Assembly (NCBI RefSeq): GCF_003946345.1
Contig: NZ_RHNY01000018.1
Span: 1-53,344, forward strand
Direction: 5' to 3'
DNA: 53,344 nucleotides
Origin: Levilactobacillus tongjiangensis
GTDB lineage: Bacteria > Bacillota > Bacilli > Lactobacillales > Lactobacillaceae
The stretch's first letter is position 1; the number at the start of each line of letters is the position of its first letter. A model generated the notes under the pieces. It did not search any database and had not been told where the DNA came from. It saw only the letters and a program-made list of their open reading frames with translations. Of this stretch, positions 1 to 7,807 are shown piece after piece. Position numbers and translations under genes: made by a program.

Positions 1-128
1 GAATACCGGAATGAGGCCGCTTAGAGACAACATAAAATTATATTATTTCGTATGACAACTTGACAGGGACTAGTACAAATAGTATTGCCGGTTCTTATTG
101 TTTTCCACCAATAGATAACCAGTAAAAA

Positions 129-158
129 AGCAACGTTCTCATAATTAAGAACGTTGCT
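129..158 (-). terminator. Terminator of the WxL operon
   Basis: Two 9-base arms (CAACGTTCT and AGAACGTTG) flank an 8-base loop. Reading on the minus strand, the hairpin is followed by a T-run (plus-strand AAAAAAG just before it). It lies 43 bases past the stop of the WxL gene. Confidence 0.75.
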
Positions 159-200
159 CACTTTAAACTACTTATGAATAAAATATTTTTCAACCTAACG

Positions 201-1883
201 CTACTGTCCGGTTACTGAACTCTGACCAACAGTCCCAGGGGCATTAGTCAACGACCAGGTAACTTCACCAGTATAAGTGGTCGACGTCGTCCCAGAATAA
301 ATATTAGGCGTTGCATCTAGGAAGATACCAGCCTTACCTGCTGTATCCGTCGAAGTCGCCCACTTACCAGCAATATCAAAACTATTACTGCCAGATTGAC
401 GGGCTCCGGTAGCAACCGTAATATCTTGATCAGTCATTTGGTATTTATTGCCATTGCTGTCCAAGTAAACTAATTTTCCAGCCAGTGTATGGCCATTGCC
501 ATCAGTCAGCGTGCTTGCATTAGCACTCACAGACCAATCAGAACTAGCTACCCGGGTGTCTTGAACGTTAACCGACAATCCCTTAGGGGCAATCAGAGTC
601 TCCTTCATGGGGACAGCTTGACTACCAAAATCCATACCCTGACTGATAGCACCAAATTTCAACTCGCCATCGTTTTTGGTTAGCTTGATTGCAACATTAC
701 TATTGGTCTTGTCACCAGCAGTATCAGTTGCACCCACACTCAAAGTTGTGCTAGCACCGTTAGCCAAGCTACCAATGGTCTTCGCCAGATTCGTATCATC
801 ACTAGTATACTTCAAGCCATCTGTGTCTTCAGTAATAGCTTTCGAATCCTGTGTAACGTTCATCCCGGCGTGACTAACCAGCCAAGCATACACGGAATCA
901 TTCGTCGTCCCCATTGCCTCAACGTCAGCGGGCGTGATATCCAGGCTCTTATTTGTTGCATCAATTACCAATGGCTGTTTAGCCTGAACATAGGCCGTTC
1001 CAGTCTTAGAATCACCAAAATCATTCGTCTCAGTAAAGGTTAGTTTACTACCGTCAGCGACATTCTTTAGTCCGCCACCAACAGAAATAGAGAAATTCCC
1101 ATCAGAATCAGCGGTTGTACTGTACGTCTTACTAGTTCCATCAGTACTCAAAACTGGAACACTAATAACCGCATTTTTTTCAGCTGTACCGGTAATTGTT
1201 GAATCAGCCGTTTTAATCGTTGGATTGCCATCAGCGTTCGCGGTCGCCGTCACTTTAACTGGAGCCATCGAGGCTTCTGCTGTTGTATCAGCCTTAAGTG
1301 TCACAAAGGCACGTGGTACCGTGATTACAGTACCATAATCATCTGCAGTATACGTATATCCAACTAAGACTGGTAACCTGGATTTCGTTCCTAAATCAGA
1401 AAAATCTACATTGATTAACTGATAGCCACTAGGCGCTGTTACGCTGGCAACATTCGTCGCAATGTTTGGCGTCTTTGTACTTGCCGCTGAAGAAACATCA
1501 TCACTTGTTCCCGCTCCGGTCGTTTTTAAAACATCAGCGTATACGCTCAGAAAGTTATGTCCATTCTTAAGTGTCATGGGTTTACCCATTAGGCCTAACG
1601 TATATGCTACATAAAGTTGGGTTGTCTTTCTGGTAATTCGACCGTTAATCGTATTATTCCCATAAATATCGCCCACAAGCATATTCTCTGACGTGTTAAT
1701 ACCATCGCTATCCCAACCAGGCGCCACGTTACCAGCATAGCCAGTATCTATAGTAGAGCCAGATAGCTTAGCAAACCCAGTACTTGGTATACTGGCAGCC
1801 TTTGCGGTCCCTGTATAAACAAAACTTATTCCAAACACAGTTAAGAGCAAACCAAGAAAAATCAAAAATTTTCTAAATTTCAT
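201..1883 (-). CDS. WxL domain cell-surface protein (560 aa)
   Basis: This is a secreted surface protein expected to bind the cell wall non-covalently through its C-terminal WxL domain. The N-terminus is a signal peptide (basic MKFRK start, hydrophobic run, AKA-type cleavage near residue 30). The middle is rich in Thr, Ser and Asp and contains an Ig-like stretch of roughly residues 205-300. The C-terminal domain carries both signature tryptophans: DWSV near residue 455 and TWSL close to the end. The start overlaps the stop of the upstream LPXTG gene by four bases (ATGA), with an AAGGGAG ribosome site, so the two are translationally coupled. The family is established as surface proteins of Lactobacillales, often in operons with LPXTG and DUF916 proteins. 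No DUF916 gene is seen here, but the window begins just beyond. Confidence 0.9.
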   Translation of the reverse strand: MKFRKFLIFLGLLLTVFGISFVYTGTAKAASIPSTGFAKLSGSTIDTGYAGNVAPGWDSDGINTSENMLVGDIYGNNTINGRITRKTTQLYVAYTLGLMGKPMTLKNGHNFLSVYADVLKTTGAGTSDDVSSAASTKTPNIATNVASVTAPSGYQLINVDFSDLGTKSRLPVLVGYTYTADDYGTVITVPRAFVTLKADTTAEASMAPVKVTATANADGNPTIKTADSTITGTAEKNAVISVPVLSTDGTSKTYSTTADSDGNFSISVGGGLKNVADGSKLTFTETNDFGDSKTGTAYVQAKQPLVIDATNKSLDITPADVEAMGTTNDSVYAWLVSHAGMNVTQDSKAITEDTDGLKYTSDDTNLAKTIGSLANGASTTLSVGATDTAGDKTNSNVAIKLTKNDGELKFGAISQGMDFGSQAVPMKETLIAPKGLSVNVQDTRVASSDWSVSANASTLTDGNGHTLAGKLVYLDSNGNKYQMTDQDITVATGARQSGSNSFDIAGKWATSTDTAGKAGIFLDATPNIYSGTTSTTYTGEVTWSLTNAPGTVGQSSVTGQ

Positions 1884-2305
1884 CTTGATTCACTCCCTTC
1901 CTGCAGTTTCCGCGCTTGCCGATAGATCAGTGCCAGCAAAAGCAAAACTATCAGCAAGAAAAAGCCAACTAAACTCACTAACATCATCTGAGCGTCACTC
2001 GTCTGGGGTAATTTTCCAGCCACAATATCTGCAGCGGCGGCTTTTAACGTTTTAGCTCTAGAGTGACCACCTGGCGTAATCGTTGCCCCTGATCCACCGT
2101 TAGCCGGTTTCGACTTAACGGGACCATTCGGAACTCCAGTATCTCCGCCGCCACCACGTGTCATTTTAGTCGACGAACTGGTAAACGTCACACCCGTAGT
2201 CGTGACACCACTACTATTCGTCGTACGCGCGAGCGCTGACGTTCCTGCACCGAAGCCGATTGCAACGATGATTACCAGTACTAGTCGTGTGATAATCTTT
2301 TTCAC
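1880..2305 (-). CDS. Small LPXTG-anchored surface protein
   Basis: A 141-residue secreted protein expected to be covalently attached to peptidoglycan by sortase. It has an N-terminal signal peptide, a low-complexity Gly/Thr/Pro section, then the sortase signal LPQTS followed by a strongly hydrophobic segment and a basic tail (YRQARK). A GTG start at 2305 is preferred: the AAGGAGG ribosome site lies nine bases before it, whereas an in-frame TTG at 2311 is only three bases from the site. Small LPXTG proteins like this accompany WxL genes in other lactobacilli and are thought to form surface complexes with them. It is the first gene of the two-gene unit. Confidence 0.85.
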   Translation of the reverse strand: MKKIITRLVLVIIVAIGFGAGTSALARTTNSSGVTTTGVTFTSSSTKMTRGGGGDTGVPNGPVKSKPANGGSGATITPGGHSRAKTLKAAAADIVAGKLPQTSDAQMMLVSLVGFFLLIVLLLLALIYRQARKLQEGSESR

Positions 2306-2512
2306 GGTCAACGCCCTCCTTTCTATAATTAAAGAGGTTTATTCATAATCTAATCATTTTTAATAGACATAAGTCGACTTCAAAGGAAGTTAAGCACACC
2401 TACAATCTAAACCCTAGTCATAATAATGCCATGCCCAAACTGTACGCGTTGGTCAAAAGTCATCCGATTATTTTTCAAAACCCTTAAGGCCCTATACAAA
2501 ATACTCAGAACC

Positions 2513-2548
2513 AACCCTTCAAAAGTTAATTACAGCTTTTGAAGGGTT
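2513..2548. other. Perfect 13-bp inverted repeat in the 2306-2628 gap
   Basis: The arms AACCCTTCAAAAG and CTTTTGAAGGGTT pair perfectly around a 10-base loop. Neither strand has a T-run after it, so it is not a standard terminator. It lies between the upstream WxL gene and the LPXTG gene. The rest of this gap is AT-rich and shows no gene. Confidence 0.6.
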
Positions 2549-2585
2549 ACCAACTACTTCTTCATTCAACCTATGTAAGATAAAA

Positions 2586-2612
2586 GGGTGCTCATTAAAC
2601 TAATGAGCACCC
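2586..2612 (-). terminator. Terminator after the upstream WxL gene
   Basis: The perfect 12-base arms GGGTGCTCATTA and TAATGAGCACCC have a tiny loop and are followed on the minus strand by TTTTAT. It lies 16 bases past the WxL stop codon and separates that gene from the LPXTG/WxL pair. Confidence 0.85.
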
Positions 2613-2628
2613 TCAGTCTTCGTAAATA

Positions 2629-3378
2629 TTAACCCTCTGGAGTGTCGCCCAAAGTCCAGTTTAAGGATCCGGTGTAAGTACCAGCCTTAACGTTAACTGG
2701 CAATGTTCCTAAAGTAATGTCGTCTGGGGCAATTTGCATAGCGCTGATACCAGCACCAGTACCTGCGGCTGCTGAGTACAGAACAGCACCGTCACCACCA
2801 GTAGTCAAAGTTGGGTGTCCAGCGGTAATCGTGTCACCAGCAGAGTTTTTAACAAACTCACTGTTAGTGTCCCCAACTAATTGAATTGAAGCGCCAGTGA
2901 TAGAAGAACCGTTATCACCAGTTAAGTCAGAAGCTGAAACGGAAACTTCCCAACCAGCGTTTGTCCCACGAGCATCACTAACTTCAGTAACTAAGTTTGG
3001 GTTAGCGGTCCCAGTACCGAAATCTTGGGTCTTAACCGTTTGAGCTTTAAATGACTGACCAGCAGCTGCTGCTTTGTCAGTCACGGATTGGTGACTCCCA
3101 AAGTTGATTCCCTCTGATACATACAGGAAGGCTAACTTGCCGGCCTTGCTTGGATCAGTGGCGCCACCGTTATCGCCACCATCTGGCGTCTTTGGATCAA
3201 GTGGTGTTGTTGGATCAGTTGGGTTAACTGGTGAAGTCGGTGCATCTGGCGCAGTGAATTCAACGCTAGTCGTCGTCTTCCCGGTTGAAGGTGTTGTTGC
3301 TGCGTTTGCCGTAACTGGTGCAACGGCCCCTAATAATAATGCTCCGGCTAATACTAAACTGCTTAATGATTTTTTCAT
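2629..3378 (-). CDS. WxL domain cell-surface protein (249 aa)
   Basis: A short secreted WxL protein. The signal peptide (MKKSLSSLVLAGALLLGAVA, cleavage after the ANA near residue 27) is followed by a Pro/Thr/Asp-rich linker of about residues 45-80. Then comes the canonical WxL domain, with its first tryptophan motif GWEVSVS near residue 147 and the second NWTL six residues from the end. It is about the size of classical WxL proteins and is nearly all domain, so its likely role is cell-wall association. The AGAGGGG ribosome site precedes ATG. It is monocistronic: its own promoter lies about 190 bases upstream and a strong terminator follows. Confidence 0.92.
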   Translation of the reverse strand: MKKSLSSLVLAGALLLGAVAPVTANAATTPSTGKTTTSVEFTAPDAPTSPVNPTDPTTPLDPKTPDGGDNGGATDPSKAGKLAFLYVSEGINFGSHQSVTDKAAAAGQSFKAQTVKTQDFGTGTANPNLVTEVSDARGTNAGWEVSVSASDLTGDNGSSITGASIQLVGDTNSEFVKNSAGDTITAGHPTLTTGGDGAVLYSAAAGTGAGISAMQIAPDDITLGTLPVNVKAGTYTGSLNWTLGDTPEG

Positions 3379-3568
3379 AATTAATGCACCCCTCTAGTTG
3401 TGTTTGTTCTTTATTAGTTCATGATTAGTTCATGTCTAGTTCCATACGATAGTTGTTACGCTCCCCGCTTGGTAAGTCATCCCTAGTGACGACCTACTAG
3501 CTCATGGAGTTAACTAGAAGCTTCATCCCCTCAAAGATGTAACGCTTCTTTAACTATGTAACAACGTT

Positions 3569-3597
3569 AGTATATGACTTAGATGTCGATATGTAAA
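3569..3597 (-). promoter_or_regulatory. Promoter of the 249-aa WxL gene, with a long structured leader
   Basis: On the minus strand TTTACA is followed after 17 bases by TATACT, a near-consensus housekeeping promoter. The start codon lies about 180 bases downstream, so the mRNA has an unusually long leader. The leader contains GTTGTTAC near its start and GTAACAAC about 105 bases later, which can close a large structure. Confidence 0.7.
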
Positions 3598-3761
3598 CAG
3601 TTTTTTATAAAAAAATTGAACTTTTTTTAAAAAATCCTTAAAAGTCCATAAATACCGCCATTTCAGGGTGTTCAGCGGTTCTAAAGTGACTATTTGCACC
3701 GCTAATCATTCATATTAAACGAGCACAATACCATTTGTGTCCCAAAAATTGCGTATTTTCT

Positions 3762-3777
3762 GTGAAAACGCTTCAAT
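3762..3777. promoter_or_regulatory. Possible cre (CcpA) site in the 3379-4056 gap
   Basis: GTGAAAACGCTTCAAT resembles the inverted cre consensus, with mismatches at the first base and at one of the final positions. It is about 165 bases upstream of the WxL promoter, further than most functional sites. The remainder of this gap is AT-rich and shows no gene. Confidence 0.25.
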
Positions 3778-4056
3778 TGTTGATATAGTACACTTTTCAA
3801 AATACTAATCTCCCCACAAATCGTTCACGGGCATTCCGAACAGTCATAACCCGTATAAACTATTTTGTTAAGACCCTGTCATATTTTCTCAAGTACAGCA
3901 CCATTTAAACCGCTTACCGTCAAAAGTAAGAATAGAGCGGAGCATGTTTAACTTGTAAACATTAACGTTGAACATTCTGTTTCTCAATCATTTGATGCTC
4001 GGAGCTGGCTGCCAGCTGACACTCATTTCGGTAAAATAAAACTGGCCATAAGAAAA

Positions 4057-4081
4057 GGTTCAGGACTTTTTGTCCTGAACC
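4057..4081 (-). terminator. Terminator of the 510-aa gene
   Basis: The perfect 10-base arms GGTTCAGGAC and GTCCTGAACC are followed on the minus strand by TTTTCTTAT. It begins 11 bases past the stop codon of the gene at 4093. Confidence 0.85.
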
Positions 4082-4092
4082 CGTTCTTCGCC

Positions 4093-5625
4093 TTATTTTT
4101 GTTTGAATAGTTGCGCCACCAAAGTGTCCGTTGCCTGCTGACGTTGGGCCCGTTGATCCGCCACTAACAACGTATAACGTTGCAATGCCGACAGGGTGAC
4201 CGCCTCATCCTCAGCTGGTAAGGCATACAAACGGTGATAAGCCTGCGCTGCCGCGGCAAAGTTCGGTTGCCGATCCACTAGCCGCCGCAATTGCTTAGGC
4301 GTCACGTGATTCTTCTTGGCAGGAACCCAGCCAGTCTTCGGTTGCCGAGCTAAACGTTCTGAGATTGCCGTCCGTAATGCCTGTGGCCAATCGGCGGGCA
4401 ATGCTGCTTCTTGGACCAACCGCTCCCGTAATGTCGTCAATTCTGGATACACTGCCGCCGGAATCCGTTGCCCCTCCCAGCTATCACGCAGCTGTGCCAA
4501 GCGACTCTGCCGTTCCGAAGGAGTAAGGTCGAACCCGACGGCTGCGTTGAACACATCGTCGTTCCAATCCCGCTGGCGTTGAGCCGCCAACTGCCGACTC
4601 ACCTGGTTCAGATCAGCTACTAAATAACGTGGGACAATCTGCAACCGTGTCGCCTGAATCTGACCGGTCCGAGCAAACTCCGTGGCCATGACGCCTAGTT
4701 GATAAGAATTCACCAGTCGTTGAAGGGACCGGGGCATGGTCAGCTCGCCCAAGTGCTCCTTGAACTCGGCTAACGACAAGTGCCGAACGATCAGTGTCGC
4801 CACCGCCTTCAAATACCCACGATAATCCGTCGACGCCCGCAACCGTTGTTCCGCAGTCGTCTGGGCCTGGTTGGCCGCCGCCCACGCCGCAGCTGCTTCC
4901 TGTTCAGCAACCCGCTCACTGGCCGCTACTGCCTTTTCCTGCCGCTCAACCTGAGCCGTTGCAGCCGCCTGATCAACGTCTTGTAGGGCCTGATATTCCG
5001 TCAAATAGGGTGACAACTGTTCTTCCGGCAGTGTTGGATTACGATGCTTCAGGTACCCAGTCACCGTTGACTTGGTCCCCTTTCGGACCCAGTGCTGACG
5101 GCGCTGATGACTCTGTGGCAAGTGTGGCAACGCCTGAGCATCCCACAAAATTTCTGGTACCTGGGGGTAATGGGCAGTTAAATCATCGTACTGGGCGACC
5201 GCGTGGAAATTATCCTCCGTCGTGATTGCCATCAGGTACTGCATTTCATCGCTCATAAACTTCTTGACGCATTCAGATCCCACCACAATTTCATGGCCAT
5301 CCGTTCGCAACACCACGTGATATTCGTAGCGAACCGGTTTATGGCACAGCGCACAGTGGCGCCAATCCGTGCGGTGATCACTGTCATTGATGGCGTATGG
5401 CAACCGGGCCAACAACTTCCACGCCTCACTCCCCTGCACCAGCCAAGCCACCCGCTGGTCTAACAGGAGTTGGCGGGCCGAGCGGGACAGAAACTCACTG
5501 CTGTCTTTTATGGTCGGGTGGTCGCGCAGTAGCGGCATCACCCGAGTCAGGTCCGGCAACTGTAGGGCCGGTTGACTCAATTGTAGGAACCGGTTCTCAG
5601 CCGGCGTCAGAATAGTCGTTGCCAT
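4093..5625 (-). CDS. Unrecognised cytoplasmic protein with zinc-finger-like motif (510 aa)
   Basis: I do not recognise the family. The start at 5625 (MATTILTP) is chosen because GGAGGAG lies just upstream; an in-frame ATG at 5658 has no site. Around residue 100-145 is CALCHKP, then GSECVKKFM about 30 residues later, which resembles a treble-clef zinc site with four ligands. Residues of roughly 230-285 are Ala/Gln/Glu-rich (AAAAWAAANQ) and probably form a long helix or coiled coil. The C-terminal half is basic and helical. There are no signal peptide or membrane segments, so it is cytoplasmic and could bind nucleic acid, but that is inference. It is monocistronic with its own terminator. Confidence 0.75.
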   Translation of the reverse strand: MATTILTPAENRFLQLSQPALQLPDLTRVMPLLRDHPTIKDSSEFLSRSARQLLLDQRVAWLVQGSEAWKLLARLPYAINDSDHRTDWRHCALCHKPVRYEYHVVLRTDGHEIVVGSECVKKFMSDEMQYLMAITTEDNFHAVAQYDDLTAHYPQVPEILWDAQALPHLPQSHQRRQHWVRKGTKSTVTGYLKHRNPTLPEEQLSPYLTEYQALQDVDQAAATAQVERQEKAVAASERVAEQEAAAAWAAANQAQTTAEQRLRASTDYRGYLKAVATLIVRHLSLAEFKEHLGELTMPRSLQRLVNSYQLGVMATEFARTGQIQATRLQIVPRYLVADLNQVSRQLAAQRQRDWNDDVFNAAVGFDLTPSERQSRLAQLRDSWEGQRIPAAVYPELTTLRERLVQEAALPADWPQALRTAISERLARQPKTGWVPAKKNHVTPKQLRRLVDRQPNFAAAAQAYHRLYALPAEDEAVTLSALQRYTLLVADQRAQRQQATDTLVAQLFKQK

Positions 5626-5772
5626 CAGAAACTTCTCCTCCGTGATGAAAATAGTCATTTAAGCATACCATATTTCAGCGAAAAAAGAACATACGTTTTC
5701 TCGAAAATTACGGTCCTTCCGGTAGACTAAAAAGCACGTGGTTGTTTCGCCACATGTCGGTAATCTTATTAG

Positions 5773-6621
5773 TTAAATTTGCACCATCACCACGGCGCCA
5801 AAGATCAAGATAGCTAACCCTGCCGCAGTTGGCTTTAGTTGTTTAGCATCGGCTTCTCGCAGGATCACAATCCCCAGAATCGTCGAGACCACCACGTTCA
5901 ATTGCGTCAGAATAAACGCGTTGACCAGGCCATTTAACCGCAATGAAATCAGGTAAGTGGCTGCCGCCACAGAGAAAATCAGACCGGACGTGATATTCCG
6001 TACGCCCCATGCATCGTTGCCCGGGAACTTCTTGCGGCCACCCAAGTAGATAAGGAACGAGGTCGTCAACATCCCCAATGACTGGGGCAGGAACCCATTT
6101 AACCCCGTTGTGCCGGAGACAAAGTGTGGAAACGCTGAGTAGCCCCAATAGCCCGCCGCCGTGACCAGCAACAGTAAATACGCACCCAATTGATCGCGTG
6201 CAATCTGAATCATGCCGTTAGTCACCATGACCCCAATGAGAATGATAATCAACGCTAAAATTCCCAGCAGGCTATCGTGCCAACCGGCCCACTCGCCGAA
6301 GGCCCACCCACCAATCAGAGAATTACCAATGATTTGAAACGCCGTTGATACAGGAACGGCATTACTGACACCGAGGCGCGTGTAACCCCAATACTGACCG
6401 CCCTGGCCGATACTCCAACAGGCACCAGACAGATAGTACAACAAAAAATCCGGCCAACTGATGTGAAACCGAAAAATCAGCTGCAGGACGACCGCACTGA
6501 TGACGATTCCCGAGCTGGTACCGAGAAGTTGTTGTAAAAAGCTACCACCCGTTTTCTTTTGCATCCAGATAGGCAGGACGCCCCAGAACAGGGCCGGCAG
6601 CAGACCAATCAGTAAGTTCAT
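5773..6621 (-). CDS. GRP family sugar permease (GlcU/RbsU type)
   Basis: A 282-residue polytopic membrane protein with about ten hydrophobic segments and the typical family opening LIGLLPALFWGVLP, plus GGQYWGYT in the first third. The glucose/ribose porter family (GRP) takes up hexose or ribose by proton symport, and members such as GlcU and RbsU are of this length. The substrate cannot be told from sequence. ATG at 6621 is chosen because the family start is conserved there; the longer frame runs into a structured repeat. The ribosome site is weak (AGCGGG). A family 3 structured element lies 48 bases upstream and may form part of its leader. Confidence 0.85.
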   Translation of the reverse strand: MNLLIGLLPALFWGVLPIWMQKKTGGSFLQQLLGTSSGIVISAVVLQLIFRFHISWPDFLLYYLSGACWSIGQGGQYWGYTRLGVSNAVPVSTAFQIIGNSLIGGWAFGEWAGWHDSLLGILALIIILIGVMVTNGMIQIARDQLGAYLLLLVTAAGYWGYSAFPHFVSGTTGLNGFLPQSLGMLTTSFLIYLGGRKKFPGNDAWGVRNITSGLIFSVAAATYLISLRLNGLVNAFILTQLNVVVSTILGIVILREADAKQLKPTAAGLAILIFGAVVMVQI

Positions 6622-6668
6622 ATGTATTACCCGCTTTTTCTTTAATGACGATTTTCGGTGGTAAATGT

Positions 6669-6823
6669 CGCCTTGCCGGTCACCAAATATGGGCTGGAAC
6701 GGTGCCGGCACAATTTTGAGCCTCACAAACCCTGAGTCTCAAAACTTGGCCTTATTCTAAGCCAGAAGAAACCTGGCTAAGAATAACGAGGCGCCTGAGC
6801 CCATATTTGGTGGCCTATCGGCT
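6669..6823 (+). repeat. Family 3 structured intergenic element, copy 1
   Basis: The outer helix pairs CACCAAATATGGGCT with AGCCCATATTTGGTG. Inside are three hairpins: a short GGTGCC/GGCAC one, TTTTGAG with CTCAAAA, and CTTATTCT with AGAATAA enclosing GCCAG/CTGGC. Long unpaired or weakly paired segments such as GGAACGGTGCCG and ACGAGGCGCCTGAG are shared with the copy at 23094. The stems differ between the two copies but remain paired. It lies upstream of the GRP permease. The plus orientation is arbitrary. Confidence 0.75.
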
Positions 6824-7001
6824 TATACCATCTCTCAGTTTCATTAATTCATCGCTGCAATAATTACACTATTGCCAGCAACTATGGCAATCTAGCCAAC
6901 GATAGCGCCACCCATGTATTATCATCGTACGCCAGCTATGAAAGCGCTGTCAACGGCTATTCTGCAAGTTTTTCAAATGTACACCCGCGCTCTCAGAAAT
7001 C

Positions 7002-7033
7002 AAAAAAGAGATTCAGAACAATCGTCCCGAATC
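7002..7033 (-). terminator. Terminator of the tautomerase gene
   Basis: GATTC and GAATC form the outer part of a hairpin with inner GGGAC/GTTC pairing. On the minus strand it is followed by CTTTTTTG. It lies about 60 bases past the tautomerase stop. The rest of the 6824-7092 gap shows no convincing gene. Confidence 0.7.
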
Positions 7034-7092
7034 CCTAATTTCTACTATCATTTAATTTCTGGTAGTGTCACCCATACCGGCAGCGTATCCGT

Positions 7093-7485
7093 TTAGCCTA
7101 ATTTGCCATTCATAAACTGAGCTTCACCATCACCAAAGCTCCAGTCGGCCTTCGTGTTACTGGTAATGTTAATCAGCACATCACTAGGGGCAACGCCAGC
7201 ACCGGCTGCTAATTCCTTGACCAATCGCGCGTAGAACCGTTCCTTATCCCCTTCGTTACGAGGACTGGACGTCAGGCTAAAAACTAACACCTTATCCGTG
7301 CGATCAAAACCCAAGCCCACGTCTTCAATGATCATTTCTTCCGGATCGTGTTGCGTGACGATTTGGTAACGGTCTCGCGGCAGTAAATGTAGTTCTTCAG
7401 TCGCAACTTTATAGGAGATATCCAGAATATTTTTGATCTCGGCTTTACTCCGACCTCTGAACATATCGATTCGCATTAATGGCAT
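7093..7485 (-). CDS. Tautomerase family protein (130 aa)
   Basis: A MIF/4-oxalocrotonate-tautomerase-like protein of the larger 130-residue class. These enzymes use an N-terminal proline as catalytic base. Two adjacent ATG codons are present; the second (7485) gives MPLMRID, exposing Pro after removal of Met, so I choose it. Supporting family features are GRSKAEIKNILD near the N-terminus, a conserved Arg in LLPRDRYQIV and VLINITSNTKADWSFG near the C-terminus. It is a cytoplasmic enzyme with unknown physiological substrate. It appears monocistronic with a terminator just downstream. Confidence 0.85.
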   Translation of the reverse strand: MPLMRIDMFRGRSKAEIKNILDISYKVATEELHLLPRDRYQIVTQHDPEEMIIEDVGLGFDRTDKVLVFSLTSSPRNEGDKERFYARLVKELAAGAGVAPSDVLINITSNTKADWSFGDGEAQFMNGKLG

Positions 7486-7692
7486 CATCTAAAACCCCTT
7501 TTTAATTTTTCTGTGGCTGACGGCGTGTTACTATTGCTGACTCAGTTTTATACCTAACCCAGCTTGGATTCTCGCTTACTTATGAGGAACATTCTTAAAG
7601 TTTACAGCGGAAAGGGTGCAATTAAATTGATATTTATCAAGGACTCTATTGGCTATTTGCGATAAGTTAGTCAGGGTGGGTGATTTTCTATG

Positions 7693-7807
7693 GCTGAAAC
7701 GTGCTCTGGAAGGCAGTCAGCTCCGCTTAACAGCGATAGGGCCAAAATCCAGGACCGGGATTTTCACCCTATCCCCGTTAATGCTCACTGACTAACCGCC
7801 TTCCAGA
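7693..7807 (+). repeat. Family 2 long-hairpin element, copy 1, overlapping a gene end
   Basis: The outer arms GAAGGCAGTCAG and CTGACTAACCGCCTTC pair with a small internal bulge. The conserved core CGCTTAAC pairs with GTTAATGC. The inner arms are GATAGGG/CCCTATC and AATCC/GGATT. The last 16 bases encode the C-terminal residues and stop codon of the UvrA-like gene on the other strand. The preceding gap 7489-7692 shows no gene. Confidence 0.75.

Noticed and set aside
4794-5225. 143-codon plus-strand frame opposite the 510-aa gene
   Set aside because: It lies entirely antisense to a gene with a ribosome site and terminator, is proline-rich from reversed codons, and has no site of its own.
6914-7096. 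60-codon frame before the tautomerase stop
   Set aside because: It covers the tautomerase terminator and lacks a ribosome site.
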